64,000 nt of DNA from an uncultured Ruminococcus sp. (GTDB taxonomy: Bacteria > Bacillota > Clostridia > Oscillospirales > Ruminococcaceae), in assembly GCA_945868475.1 (NCBI GenBank), contig CAMBLM010000004.1, positions 62,001-126,000 of the forward strand, written 5' to 3'. The position numbers were made by a program, and so were the translations under genes. Shown piece by piece: positions 32,170 to 41,850 of the stretch (position 1 is the stretch's first letter; every line of letters starts with the position of its first letter). The notes under the pieces were generated by a model that had not been told where the DNA came from, did not search any database, and was given only the letters and a program-made list of their open reading frames with translations.

Positions 32170-33003
32170 TCAAGAAAGTGATGCTGCGATATTTTTTATC
32201 GATTCCGTTACGAGCTGACGGAAAAGCGGTGCTGCTTTATCGGCGGTTTCCTGAACTTCCGCGTGGGAGAGCGGTTTATCGGTCATTCCGCAGGCGAGGT
32301 TTGAAACGCAGGAGATACCGACTGTTTTCAGTCCGCAGTGGTTCGCTGCGATAGCCTCGCAGGCGGTGGACATTCCTACTGCGTCTGCGCCGAGCGTTCT
32401 GACCATCCGTATTTCCGCAGGTGATTCGTAGTTAGGGCCTGTGAGCTGGATATAAACGCCCTCCTGAAGCTTTATTCCGAGCGAAGCGGCTGTATCTCTT
32501 ACCGTTTTGCGAAGTTCTCTGTCATAGATATTGCTCATATCGGGGAATCTCGGTCCGAGTTCGTCAAGGTTTTCGCCGATGAGCGGTGACGGAGCCATAC
32601 ATATCTGGTCGGAGATGAGCATGAAGTCACCTGCACTGTAGTCGAAGTTCACGCCGCCCGATGCGTTCGTAAGGAACAGCACCTTTGCGCCCATAAGCTT
32701 CATAAGGCGGACGGGAAGAACGACATCTTCCATCGAATAGCCCTCGTAATAGTGAACTCTGCCCTGCATTACGACAACTTTTACATTGCCGACATAGCCA
32801 AAGACGAATCTTCCCTTATGTCCTGCGACTGTTGAAACCGGAAAACCCTCGATATCCTTATATTCGAGTACAGCTTCCTGCTTTATCGTATCGGCATAGT
32901 CGCCAAGACCCGAGCCGAGTATCAATGCAATATCGGGGACGAAGTTTATCTTTGACTTAAAACATTCATAACATTTCTGAAGTCTTTCATAAGCTTTGCT
33001 CAT
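32170..33003 (-). CDS. purine nucleoside phosphorylase
   Basis: A 277-aa trimeric-type PNP that splits guanosine/inosine with phosphate into base and ribose 1-phosphate. It shows the phosphate loop GSGLGDY near residue 30, VVMQGRVHYYEGY near 80, LTNASGGVN near 110, the PNP signature TGPNYESPAEIR near 190, and GADAVGMST near 206. The start follows GAGAGGGG and lies 18 bases after cheD, so it is probably transcribed with the flagellar genes. Confidence 0.94.
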   Translation of the reverse strand: MSKAYERLQKCYECFKSKINFVPDIALILGSGLGDYADTIKQEAVLEYKDIEGFPVSTVAGHKGRFVFGYVGNVKVVVMQGRVHYYEGYSMEDVVLPVRLMKLMGAKVLFLTNASGGVNFDYSAGDFMLISDQICMAPSPLIGENLDELGPRFPDMSNIYDRELRKTVRDTAASLGIKLQEGVYIQLTGPNYESPAEIRMVRTLGADAVGMSTACEAIAANHCGLKTVGISCVSNLACGMTDKPLSHAEVQETADKAAPLFRQLVTESIKNIAASLS

Positions 33004-33021
33004 TTGTTCAGACCCCTCTCT

Positions 33022-33516
33022 TTATACCATCTTGGTTTCTCTTGTTGCGGCTCTGACTTCCATTATTCCCGTATCGGCGTGAAAAAATACCGTTCTGCCG
33101 TAGTTAAGACCTGTTTCCTCTGCGATTATTTTTATGCGGTATGCGGCAAGCAATTTCTTTACGGCTTCAACATTTCGCTCGCCGATATTGAAAACGGCTG
33201 AGCTGGATGAGAACATCTGAGCGCCGCCTGCGATCTTGGCGGTGAGATTTTTCGTGGAAGCACCTGCGAATGACATTTCCTGAATTAGTTCGGTTATGCC
33301 CGTATCAGCGTAGCGGCGGCGGTTTTCGGGTGTCGCCTTGCTCGCTGCGGCTGCGTCCTTACTGAGTGGGAGCATTATATGGGCAAGACCTGCGATCTTC
33401 TTCTCGGCGTCATAAAGGCAGATGCCGACGCACGAACCGAGCGCATAAGTAACGAGAACATCGTCCCCTTTGCCGACTTTGAGATCGGCGATGCCAACTG
33501 TTATTGTTGTTCCCAT
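33022..33516 (-). CDS. cheD: CheD, receptor glutamine deamidase
   Basis: A 164-aa chemotaxis protein. In Gram-positives it deamidates receptor glutamines and also acts as a CheC partner. The catalytic Cys29 (in GSCVGICLYD), His46 (in LAHIMLP) and Thr23 are present. IAGGAQMFSS and NIGERNVEAVKKLL are family blocks. The start lies 1 base after cheC, fitting the CheC-CheD complex. No receptor or CheA gene is in the window. Confidence 0.95.
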   Translation of the reverse strand: MGTTITVGIADLKVGKGDDVLVTYALGSCVGICLYDAEKKIAGLAHIMLPLSKDAAAASKATPENRRRYADTGITELIQEMSFAGASTKNLTAKIAGGAQMFSSSSAVFNIGERNVEAVKKLLAAYRIKIIAEETGLNYGRTVFFHADTGIMEVRAATRETKMV

Positions 33517-33517
33517 A

Positions 33518-34141
33518 TCAGATACCTACTCCCAGTTTATTGAACAGATATTCGAGCGAATTCATCTCGGGGACAAGGATCATATTGCTCTTGACTTCGT
33601 TGCCCTCGATTATAAAGCTGTCATCGATAAGAAGTACCTTATCGCCGACCTGCGCAAAGCTGACCGCAGGGACGCTGAGTATCGCGCCTGCCATATCGAC
33701 GGTCATGTTCGGTACGGAAATATCTATCATCATATTCGTGAGCGAAGCTATCGCATTTATATATGAAGCGGACATAATGTTTCCTATCTCGCTGATAAAG
33801 GAAACTTCCATTTCGTTCATATTGGTGATATCCTCTATCGGAGTACCGAAAACTGCCTGCGTCATACTGCTTGCACAGGACTGCTGGATAATATAGAGCA
33901 TCATTCCCGTGATATCGCCCGTGATGTTTACGAGCATACCGATAGCGACATTTTCAGGGCCGCCGAGGAAGTTCACCGCATCGTCAAAGTTGAGCAGTTT
34001 TACATCGGGGACGCTTATATCTATCGGACAGTTGAGCATTGTCGAAAGTGCGCTTGCGGCATTGCCCGAGCCTATATTTCCTATTTCCTTGAGAACATCA
34101 AGGTGCATACCCTGAAGTTCTTCTATGTTAGTGATCGCCAT
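33518..34141 (-). CDS. cheC: CheC, CheY-P phosphatase
   Basis: A 207-aa protein of the CheC/CheX/FliY phosphatase family. Two phosphatase helices are visible: DVLKEIGNIGSGNAASAL near residue 14 and VSFISEIGNIMSASYINAI near residue 110, each with the Glu-x-x-Asn pair that acts on CheY-P. It precedes cheD. Together they would tune CheY-P and receptor deamidation. Confidence 0.93.
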   Translation of the reverse strand: MAITNIEELQGMHLDVLKEIGNIGSGNAASALSTMLNCPIDISVPDVKLLNFDDAVNFLGGPENVAIGMLVNITGDITGMMLYIIQQSCASSMTQAVFGTPIEDITNMNEMEVSFISEIGNIMSASYINAIASLTNMMIDISVPNMTVDMAGAILSVPAVSFAQVGDKVLLIDDSFIIEGNEVKSNMILVPEMNSLEYLFNKLGVGI

Positions 34142-34168
34142 TATTTACAAATCCTTTCGTGGGAACAA

Positions 34169-34903
34169 TTAATTTCTGAGGTTGTTTATGATATCCTCAA
34201 GTTGATTGTGCGTCTTTACCATAGTTGTATTGAGCTGGAATGCCCGCTGATACTCGATGACCTTTGACATTTCGTTTGCGATGTTCGTTGAAGAAGCTTC
34301 GAGGTAGCCGTTCTTCTTTATAACGTCCGTGTTCGCAACGGCAGCACCGCTCGACCGGTTTGCCTCGAAATAGTTGTTTCCGATCTGGTCAAGACCGTAA
34401 GGGTTCTCAAAGGTATATGTGCCGATCATATTTGTCAATGTAACTGTGTCGATATCCGTAGTGCCGTCGATGAACGGAACTGTGATGCGGTTTCCGTCAT
34501 AGTCAAGGATAAAGCCGCCCTTTGAATCGACGAGCGAATATGTGCCGTCGTTGTTGTTGGAAAGGTAGAAAGCACCGTCCTTGGTGTACTTTACCTCGCC
34601 CGTGATGCCCTCTTCAACGGCAAAAAAGCCCTCGTTGAGTGCGGCAAAGTCAAGTTCTCTGCCCGTATCCCTTACCTGCGACTGTTCAAACATAAGGTCG
34701 GTCTTGTCCACTCTTACTCCGTGACCGAACTGGACTTCCTCGTTGTCGGTGTTTCTTTTTGTATACAAAAGGTCAGCAAAAGAGGGGCGTGATGCCTTGA
34801 AGCCGTAGGTGTTTACGTTTGCGAGGTTATTCGCTGTGATGTCCATTCCGAGCTGATAGCTTATAACGCCCGAAGCGGCTGTATGATAACCGATTTTACT
34901 CAT
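34169..34903 (-). CDS. flgG: FlgG-type flagellar rod/hook-basal body protein
   Basis: A 244-aa distal rod protein. The N-terminal GMDITANNLANVNTYGFKASRP and the C-terminal AFQLNTTMVKTHNQLEDIINNL are the conserved ends of the FlgG/FlgF family. Paired with the preceding similar gene it matches the Gram-positive FlhO-FlhP pair, of which this one corresponds to FlhP/FlgG. The start follows AAAGGACAG. Confidence 0.9.
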   Translation of the reverse strand: MSKIGYHTAASGVISYQLGMDITANNLANVNTYGFKASRPSFADLLYTKRNTDNEEVQFGHGVRVDKTDLMFEQSQVRDTGRELDFAALNEGFFAVEEGITGEVKYTKDGAFYLSNNNDGTYSLVDSKGGFILDYDGNRITVPFIDGTTDIDTVTLTNMIGTYTFENPYGLDQIGNNYFEANRSSGAAVANTDVIKKNGYLEASSTNIANEMSKVIEYQRAFQLNTTMVKTHNQLEDIINNLRN

Positions 34904-34961
34904 GATCTCTGTCCTTTCAGTGGTTTCGTGACAAAATTCTATGAATTATATCCGATAAACT

Positions 34962-35714
34962 TTATATCTTGGAAAGATCGTTGGCTGCGATCTGGTTTAC
35001 GCTGTTTATTATCTTCAGAGCCTGCGAGCAAGCGGTGAAAACATTCTGCGAGTCCATAGCCTTGATAAGCTCCTCGGCAACGTCAACGTTGGAACGCTCA
35101 TAGCTGCCCTGGCGAACGCGGTAATCCTCGCCTGCAGGGATATTGTTCACATCAAAGTTGCCATAGGGGCGGAACATATTGTCATCGATGCGCTCGATAG
35201 CGGTATCGGACGGAAGATATGTAAGTCCGAGCTGGAAAGTACGTCCGTCATCGGCAGTGATAAGTCCCGTCGGGGAGATATCGATATCCGCCGTGCCGAG
35301 CTGAATGGGATTTCGGTTCTCGTCAAGGATACGTCCCGATGGGCCTACGCAAAGGTAACCCTCGGCATCGAGCGAGAACTGACCGTTTCTTGTGAGGAGC
35401 GTTTCGCCCGTCTTGCGGTTCTCGATATTATAGTAAATATTGCCGACAAGTGCGCAGTCGAGCCTTGAACCCGTGTCCTCGAACGAAGCCTGCTCAAGAT
35501 TGGTGTAAGTTTCCTGCAAAGTTCTGTATCGGATAGTACCCGTGGGGCTTGATTTTCCGTTTATAAGCACCATCTGTTCAGCGAAAGTGGTCGGGATAGC
35601 CGTTTCATTTCTGTAGCCTGCCGTTTTGAGGTTAGCCATATTGTTCGTGACAACATTGAGGATACGTTCCTCGTTGATAATGCCGTTTGCGGCGGTATAG
35701 TAGCCTCTGAGCAT
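34962..35714 (-). CDS. FlgF/FlhO-type flagellar rod protein
   Basis: A 250-aa flagellar basal-body rod protein. The first part has VVTNNMANLKTAGYRNETA, and the end has SQNVFTACSQALKIINSVNQIA, both conserved in rod proteins. It is a second, divergent member next to flgG, as FlhO is in Bacillus; FlgF is the Gram-negative counterpart. The start follows AAAGGAC. It comes 16 bases after fliA. Confidence 0.88.
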   Translation of the reverse strand: MLRGYYTAANGIINEERILNVVTNNMANLKTAGYRNETAIPTTFAEQMVLINGKSSPTGTIRYRTLQETYTNLEQASFEDTGSRLDCALVGNIYYNIENRKTGETLLTRNGQFSLDAEGYLCVGPSGRILDENRNPIQLGTADIDISPTGLITADDGRTFQLGLTYLPSDTAIERIDDNMFRPYGNFDVNNIPAGEDYRVRQGSYERSNVDVAEELIKAMDSQNVFTACSQALKIINSVNQIAANDLSKI

Positions 35715-35730
35715 AGATATCCGTCCTTTC

Positions 35731-36516
35731 TTATTCTTTATCCATATATTCGGCCAATGAATGTTTCATTTTCATAACTGCCTTTGAATGTATCTGGCAG
35801 ACTCTCGATTCGGAAACGTCAAGGACAGCTCCGATCTCGGAAAATTTGAGTTTTTCGTAGTAATAAAGCGTTATAACGAGCCTTTCCTTGTCTGAAAGCT
35901 CGGAGATCGCCTTTGCGAGATAGCGAAGCTTTTCTTCGTGGTGAACGGAAGCTTCGGGCGACCACACGCCGTCATCGGAAACCTCGTCCGACATATCAAA
36001 GCCTGTGTTCGTGACCAGCTCCTCAAATGAGAGTGTCTGTGCCGATGCCGCTTTTGCCGAATAGCTTTCAAACTTTGCAAGCGTAAGTCCAAGGCGTTCA
36101 GCCATTTCTTCATCGGTAGGCTCTCGGTTGAGTTCGGAATAAAGCTCGGAATAAGCTGTATCGTACTCCTTGGCGAATTTACGCACGTTCCGCGGAACGA
36201 TGTCCTGCCGTCTGATATAGTCGATGACTGCGCCCCTCACGCGGATGGAAGCATATGTTTCAAACTTAACGTTTTTGTCGAAGCTGAAGCTGTCTATCGC
36301 AGACATGAGCGCGATAGTGGCTTCGTTGATGATATCCTCGCTGTCGGCGAATTTCGCATACATATTCCTTGTGGAAACAGCCGCATAGCGAACTATGTTC
36401 ATATATGAAAGTACGACCTGATTTCGCAGAGCCTTGTCGCCCGTTGTCTTATACCTGCGGAGAAGTTCGGATTTTTCTTCCGAGGAAAGCTTTTCCGCTT
36501 CGTATTTATCGGACAT
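35731..36516 (-). CDS. fliA: FliA/sigma-D, flagellar sigma-28 factor
   Basis: A 261-aa sigma factor for late flagellar genes, of the WhiG/SigD/FliA type. Region 2 contains NVKFETYASIRVRGAVIDYIRRQD, region 3 has EEMAERLGLTLAKFE, and region 4 ends with LSDKERLVITLYYYEKL and the HTH VSESRVCQIHSKAV. The ATG at 36516 follows AAAGGAG. It would be held by FlgM and acts at the promoter at 14651-14677. It sits right after flhA, where flhF and flhG are usually found. Confidence 0.95.
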   Translation of the reverse strand: MSDKYEAEKLSSEEKSELLRRYKTTGDKALRNQVVLSYMNIVRYAAVSTRNMYAKFADSEDIINEATIALMSAIDSFSFDKNVKFETYASIRVRGAVIDYIRRQDIVPRNVRKFAKEYDTAYSELYSELNREPTDEEMAERLGLTLAKFESYSAKAASAQTLSFEELVTNTGFDMSDEVSDDGVWSPEASVHHEEKLRYLAKAISELSDKERLVITLYYYEKLKFSEIGAVLDVSESRVCQIHSKAVMKMKHSLAEYMDKE

Positions 36517-36532
36517 CAATGCTCAACTCCTT

Positions 36533-38611
36533 TCACACGCCGGCTGTATCGGCAATTGCAACGTTGCCGACTGCCTGTATCTGTACAGAATTGTCGATCT
36601 CGCTGTAAGAAAGAACTGTTATGTTCGGTATGAACTGGTCAACAAGCTTTTTGAAGTAAATTCTTACTATCGGCGAAGTGAGGACGATAGGCATCGGGAT
36701 AATATCCTTTACCTTGTCGATCTGCTCGTTGAGCGAAGCTATGAGAAGCTGTATCGTCTGCGGATCCATTGCAAGGTAAGAACCCTGGTCGGATTTTTTT
36801 ACCGAGGCGATGATCTTGTTCTCCGTTTCGGTATCGAGAGTAAGAACACGTATCTGTCCGCCGTCTGCGAAGCGTCTTGTAATTGTTCGCTTCAACGCCT
36901 GACGGACATATTCTGTCGTGATATCAACATCTTTCATCGTGTGCTGATTATCGGCGATGGTTTCAAGTATAGTCTGGAGGTCGCGTATCGGAACGCCCTC
37001 TTTAAGAAGCAGGCAAAGCACCTTTTGCAGATAAGCCGCCGAAACGATGCTCGGTACGATATCTTCAACAACGGCAGGATTGGTCTGCTTTAATTTGTCA
37101 AGCATGGTCTTGACGTCCTGACGGGAAAGAAGCTCGTAGGCGTGAGCCTTGATAACTTCGGAAAGATGCGTGATGATAACAGAGGTCGGGTCGATGAGCG
37201 TATAGCCTGCAACTTCGGCACGGAGCTTGTTCTGCTCGTTTATCCACTTTGCAGGGATATTGAAAGCAGGCTCTATCGTGTCGATACCATCGACTTCGTG
37301 CGTAACGCCGCCGCTGTCGAGTGCGAGGTAGTGGTCTACAAGCACTTCCGCCTGAGCGACGATCTCGCCCTTTATCTTTATAACATACTGGTTAGGATTG
37401 ATGTGCTGGTTGTCCCTCATTCGCACGGACGGGAAAACCATACCCATATCCATTGCGAACTGCTTTCGGAATATAACGACACGTTCGATAAGCGTTCCGC
37501 CCGAAGCCTCGTCCGCAAGCGGTATAAGGCTGTAGCCGAACTCCATTTCGATAGGCTCGACTTCAAGAAGCTTATAAACGTTGTCAATGTCTTTATAATA
37601 CTCCATTTCGGAGAGGGCTTCCTTGTTTTCGGCGATCTCGCTCTGTTCTGCACCCTGTTCAAGAGCAAGCTTGGCGTTGTTTCGTCTTAACACAAAGCCA
37701 AGTGCGAGCAGTCCCGAACCGAGAATGATTAGCTGTATCTTCGGGAATCCCGGAATGAGCATCAGCACGAGCATTATCGCGCCCGATATCATCAGGACCA
37801 TAGGCTGTGCCGCAAACTGGTTCTTTACATCGACCGCAAGGTTCTCCTTTGAAGCGGAACGGGTAACTATCATACCCATTGCCGTTGAGATAAGCAGCGA
37901 AGGCACCTGCGAGCAAAGACCGTCACCAACGGTAGCCATACTGTAGGTCGTGAGGACGTCCGAAAACGCCATTCCGTCATACACAATACCCATTACCGCG
38001 CCGCCGAGGAGGTTTACAACTGCCGCAACGATAGAGAATGTTGCATCGCCCTTGATGAACTTTGAAGCACCGTCCATTGCGCCGAAGAAGTCGGATTCGC
38101 GCTGTATCTTTTCACGGCGGTTCTTCGCTTCGGTTTCGTTTATTGTACCTGAGTTGAGGTCGGCGTCAATAGCCATCTGCTTACCCGGCATAGCATCGAG
38201 GGTAAATCTTGCAGTTACTTCGGCAACTCGCTCCGCACCTTTCGTTACAACGAGCATCTGAACGACCGTTATAAGGATAAATACGATAAATCCGATAACG
38301 GGGTTGCCTTTCATAACGAACGAGCCGAACGCCGAAACGATGTGTCCCGCGTTGCCCTGATTGGCGAGGATAAGTCTTGTCGAAGATATGTTAAGACCAA
38401 GTCGGAAAATGGTCGTGATGAGCAGCAGCGATGGGAATATCGCGAATTCGAGCGGCTCTTTTATGTACATTGTAATAAGCAGTATCGTAAGCGACAATGC
38501 GATATTTACAACGAAAAGCATATCCAGCAGCCATGTCGGCAGCGGAATAATGATAAGGAAAACGGCAAGTATCACAAATACCGTTACAATGTTATCAAGA
38601 TACTTTTTCAC
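36533..38611 (-). CDS. flhA: FlhA, flagellar export gate
   Basis: A 692-aa export-gate protein. About eight membrane helices occupy residues 1-310, including the FHIPEP family region, here TKGAERVAEVTARFTLDAMPGKQMAIDADL split over residues 135-165. The large cytoplasmic domain (about 340-690) docks chaperone-substrate complexes and the ATPase. The start is a GTG at 38611. It is followed by fliA after 16 bases. Confidence 0.96.
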   Translation of the reverse strand: MKKYLDNIVTVFVILAVFLIIIPLPTWLLDMLFVVNIALSLTILLITMYIKEPLEFAIFPSLLLITTIFRLGLNISSTRLILANQGNAGHIVSAFGSFVMKGNPVIGFIVFILITVVQMLVVTKGAERVAEVTARFTLDAMPGKQMAIDADLNSGTINETEAKNRREKIQRESDFFGAMDGASKFIKGDATFSIVAAVVNLLGGAVMGIVYDGMAFSDVLTTYSMATVGDGLCSQVPSLLISTAMGMIVTRSASKENLAVDVKNQFAAQPMVLMISGAIMLVLMLIPGFPKIQLIILGSGLLALGFVLRRNNAKLALEQGAEQSEIAENKEALSEMEYYKDIDNVYKLLEVEPIEMEFGYSLIPLADEASGGTLIERVVIFRKQFAMDMGMVFPSVRMRDNQHINPNQYVIKIKGEIVAQAEVLVDHYLALDSGGVTHEVDGIDTIEPAFNIPAKWINEQNKLRAEVAGYTLIDPTSVIITHLSEVIKAHAYELLSRQDVKTMLDKLKQTNPAVVEDIVPSIVSAAYLQKVLCLLLKEGVPIRDLQTILETIADNQHTMKDVDITTEYVRQALKRTITRRFADGGQIRVLTLDTETENKIIASVKKSDQGSYLAMDPQTIQLLIASLNEQIDKVKDIIPMPIVLTSPIVRIYFKKLVDQFIPNITVLSYSEIDNSVQIQAVGNVAIADTAGV

Positions 38612-38669
38612 AGTCCTGCAACACTCTGCCTTTCTGAAATATGTGAATTATGCAGATAGGGTCTGCGTT

Positions 38670-39752
38670 TTATTCGGGCATCTTGCCCTGTAATTTATAT
38701 ACGAACGAGAGTACCTCGGCAACTGCGCGGTAAAACTCGGGTGGGATCTCTCTTCCGACCTCGACCGAATCGTAAAGACCACGGGCGAGCGGTTTGTTTT
38801 CCACCATAACGATATCATGCTCTTCGGCAATGCCTACGATCTTCATCGCAAGATTGTCCGCGCCCTTTGCAAGCACGACAGGCGCGCCGTTTTTGTCTTT
38901 GTCATATTTTATCGCAACAGCGAAATGCGTAGGGTTTCTTATGATAACGTCCGACTCGGGAACTGCGTCCATCATTCGGCTCATTGCCATCTGACGCTGT
39001 ATCTGGCGGCGCTTGCCCTTGACCTGCGGATCGCCTTCGAGGTTTTTGTACTCCTCCTTGACCTCCTGCTTGGTCATTCGCATATCCTTTTCAAACTTGA
39101 AATACTGGAAAAGGACATCGACCGCCGCAACGCCGACAAAGACTGCTGCGACCTTGATAACGATAGAAAAGATCGTATCAAGCATATACATCATCGAGCT
39201 TGCTATCTCCATATCAAAAAGCTTCGCAAACTCGGGGATTCTCTTTTTTACTTCGTCATAAACAATGACGGCGAGGATAACAAGCTTCAGTATCGACTTT
39301 GCAAGCTCAAAAAGCGAGCTTACGGAGAACATTTTCTTTATTCCGCTTATCGGATTGAGCTTGTCAAACTTGAATTTTAATGATTCCTTTGAGAAAATGA
39401 ACTTCGTCTGTGCGCCCGTTGCAATGACCGTAACGAGAACGCCGACTATAAGCGTCGGACCTGCACATATCAGCAGGACTTTGCCTATTTCTATCATCAG
39501 CTTGGAATAAAACGGCATTCCGTCAATGCTTATCCCGTCCATTCCGCTGCCTGCGAGATCGAACCAGTAGTCAAACGAGCTTTCGCACACGGCGATCATC
39601 GTTTTCATAAGGACTTTCAGCAGAGCGAATATAATAAGTATGAAAGCGGCGGTAACAACGTCCTTGCTTTGCATAACGTTGCCCTTTTTACGCTCCTCAC
39701 GCCGTTTATGTTCGGTCGCCTTTTCGGTTTTCTCGCCTGCGCTTTCAGCCAT
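38670..39752 (-). CDS. flhB: FlhB, export gate and substrate switch
   Basis: A 360-aa membrane protein with four transmembrane helices (about 33-215) and a cytoplasmic domain. The autocleavage motif NPTH is at residues 273-276, so the switch from rod/hook to filament export substrates in concert with FliK should work. The N terminus, EKTEKATEHKRREER, is conserved. It lies between fliR and flhA. Confidence 0.96.
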   Translation of the reverse strand: MAESAGEKTEKATEHKRREERKKGNVMQSKDVVTAAFILIIFALLKVLMKTMIAVCESSFDYWFDLAGSGMDGISIDGMPFYSKLMIEIGKVLLICAGPTLIVGVLVTVIATGAQTKFIFSKESLKFKFDKLNPISGIKKMFSVSSLFELAKSILKLVILAVIVYDEVKKRIPEFAKLFDMEIASSMMYMLDTIFSIVIKVAAVFVGVAAVDVLFQYFKFEKDMRMTKQEVKEEYKNLEGDPQVKGKRRQIQRQMAMSRMMDAVPESDVIIRNPTHFAVAIKYDKDKNGAPVVLAKGADNLAMKIVGIAEEHDIVMVENKPLARGLYDSVEVGREIPPEFYRAVAEVLSFVYKLQGKMPE

Positions 39753-39782
39753 TTATTCTCCCCCCTCGGGACTATGCGGAAC

Positions 39783-40565
39783 TTATGCGGGTATGAGGGG
39801 AAGAACGCCCTCAAGGGTCTCAAGCCAAGTATTCATAAACTTTTCGATGAAATCCGACAGCGGAACAGCCACAAGGAACAGTATCAGGAAGCCGAAGCCT
39901 ACCTTTAACTGAATATTTATGACCATTATCTGTATCTGCGGAACTGATTTCATCAGAACACCCACGCAGAACTGAAGTATCGTCTGCGAAACTATCAGGG
40001 GCATTGCTATTTTCAGCACGAGCGTAAGCACAACGCTGAAATATTCGACTATCGAGATGCCGAGATCGGGGTTTATACCCTCGAACCCGAGCGGAATGAT
40101 ATCGAACGACTTCACGAAAAGCTCTATATATGTCAAATGAGCGTTTATCACGAAGAAATAGAGATACATCATAAAGCTGACAAACGAACCCATTATTGAC
40201 ATCTGGAGGTTCGTGCCGGGGTCAAAGACCTTAGCCATGCCAAGACCGGACTGCATATCCATTATTTCGCCGCTCATCTGGACGCTGTAGAAAAACATAT
40301 CGGTAATAAAACCGAGTACCGCTCCGACGAAGCCCTCTTTCAGCAGCATCGCGAGGTAAACGCCTATCACCGTTCCCGTTTCGACGGGTTCGGGCTGCCG
40401 CACCATTATAACTATCATCGAGATAAGTATGCAGCAGACGACCTTTACTATCTGCGGAATATTTCTTCGCGAAAGAAGCGGATTAAAGGCAAAGATGCCG
40501 AGAACTCTTGAAAAGACCAAGAGGTTTGTTTCAAAATTATCGAACAGGAGGCTGTAAAAATCCAT
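39783..40565 (-). CDS. fliR: FliR, flagellar export gate
   Basis: A 260-aa membrane protein with about six hydrophobic helices. It is part of the FliPQR export channel. FLLVFSRVLGIFAFNPLL-like and FGFLILFLVAVPLSDFI segments fit the family. The order fliP-fliQ-fliR-flhB-flhA is the standard one. Confidence 0.94.
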   Translation of the reverse strand: MDFYSLLFDNFETNLLVFSRVLGIFAFNPLLSRRNIPQIVKVVCCILISMIVIMVRQPEPVETGTVIGVYLAMLLKEGFVGAVLGFITDMFFYSVQMSGEIMDMQSGLGMAKVFDPGTNLQMSIMGSFVSFMMYLYFFVINAHLTYIELFVKSFDIIPLGFEGINPDLGISIVEYFSVVLTLVLKIAMPLIVSQTILQFCVGVLMKSVPQIQIMVINIQLKVGFGFLILFLVAVPLSDFIEKFMNTWLETLEGVLPLIPA

Positions 40566-40580
40566 TCTGCCCTCCCGTTT

Positions 40581-40862
40581 TTAAAGAACTGTCTGGCTGC
40601 TGACCTTTGCGATGATATCGAATATCTCATAGAAGAAATCATTCATTGCATTCATCATAAAAGGCGCCATAAGCAGCAGCATAACAGCTATAACAAGCAG
40701 CTTCGGCACGAACGAGAGCGTTTGCTCATGCACCTGCGTTGCCGCCTGAAGAATCGAGATCACCAGACCGACCACCATGCTCACAAGGAGCAGCGGACCG
40801 CCGAGCTTTATACAAAGCAGCAGACACTCGCGGAAGATCTGTAAAACTATATCCTGCGTCAT
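40581..40862 (-). CDS. fliQ: FliQ, flagellar export gate
   Basis: A 93-aa protein with two membrane helices and the GPLLLVSMVVGLVISILQAATQ core with TLSFVPKL, the FliQ signature. A GGAGGCAGG site precedes the ATG. It is part of the FliPQR channel. Confidence 0.95.
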   Translation of the reverse strand: MTQDIVLQIFRECLLLCIKLGGPLLLVSMVVGLVISILQAATQVHEQTLSFVPKLLVIAVMLLLMAPFMMNAMNDFFYEIFDIIAKVSSQTVL

Positions 40863-40875
40863 ACCCTGCCTCCGA

Positions 40876-41850
40876 CTATGTTCCGAGCGGATTGAATCCG
40901 TTCACGAGCGATGCCGTGAGCAGCGACCAGCCGTCCACAAGCACGAAAAGCAGTATCTTGAACGGTATTGAGATCGTCGTCGGCGGAAGCATCATCATAC
41001 CCATTGACATCAGCAGCGTTGAAACAACTATATCGACTATCAGGAACGGTATGTAGATAAGGAAACCGATCTCAAAGCCGATCTTTATCTCGCTGAGGAT
41101 AAATGCAGGCACAACTGTGGTAAAGCTTACTTCTTCGATGAACTCCTCTTCCGTTTCGGCTTCTATTTCCGTATCGGAAAGCTCGAGAAAGAAATTCATC
41201 GATTCGTTTGATGTGTTTTTGAGCATCCACGTTTTGAGCGGAACGGAAGCTTCTTTTGCAGCCTCGGTTATCGTATATTCGCCGTTTTTATACGGTATAT
41301 ACGCTACCTCGTTCATCTCGGACAAAACGGGCTTCATAATAAACATCGTCAAAAACAACGCAAGACCTATCATCACCTGATTCGGAGGAGTCTGCTGAAC
41401 GCCCATCGCATTTCGCAGGAGCGAGAATGAGATGATTATTCTTGTAAAGCATGTCAGCATCACAAGAATTGACGGCGCGAGCGACAATATCGTTATCAGA
41501 AGAATGAGGTCAACTGTGCTGGAATTATTTATGTCAAGCAGATCGAGCAGGCTTTGTGCTTCATCGTCCGTTTTGGGCGTTTCATAAGGAAGCTCATCGT
41601 CCTGCTGCTCCTGAACCTGCGTTTCGGGGTTTTGGAGCGGCTGGGTCTGCTGCGGAACTGAAGTTTCAACCTTCGGTATTGTGGTTTCTATGGATATCTC
41701 GGTTATTGGTGCAGTGGTCGTAACCGTTATCCCGTCCTCTGCGTGTGCATCGAGCGGCATAAATACAAGCATTACCGCTATTGCGGCTGCCACCGCGATA
41801 AATACCGTTATCGGCAGAGAAGCCTTGGCATCAGAAATCATCTTTTTCAT
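40876..41850 (-). CDS. fliP: FliP, flagellar export gate
   Basis: A 324-aa protein with a cleavable N-terminal hydrophobic segment ending in HAEDG (about residues 15-40), a long Thr/Glu/Gln-rich region (about 40-110), and the FliP core with four membrane helices. LVMLTCFTRIIISFSLLRNAMG and TPPNQVMIGLALFLTMF are diagnostic. It extends in frame as far as 42084, but AAGGAAAACA precedes the ATG at 41850, which overlaps the fliO stop by 20 bases. The acidic linker after the signal is longer than usual. Confidence 0.93.
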   Translation of the reverse strand: MKKMISDAKASLPITVFIAVAAAIAVMLVFMPLDAHAEDGITVTTTAPITEISIETTIPKVETSVPQQTQPLQNPETQVQEQQDDELPYETPKTDDEAQSLLDLLDINNSSTVDLILLITILSLAPSILVMLTCFTRIIISFSLLRNAMGVQQTPPNQVMIGLALFLTMFIMKPVLSEMNEVAYIPYKNGEYTITEAAKEASVPLKTWMLKNTSNESMNFFLELSDTEIEAETEEEFIEEVSFTTVVPAFILSEIKIGFEIGFLIYIPFLIVDIVVSTLLMSMGMMMLPPTTISIPFKILLFVLVDGWSLLTASLVNGFNPLGT

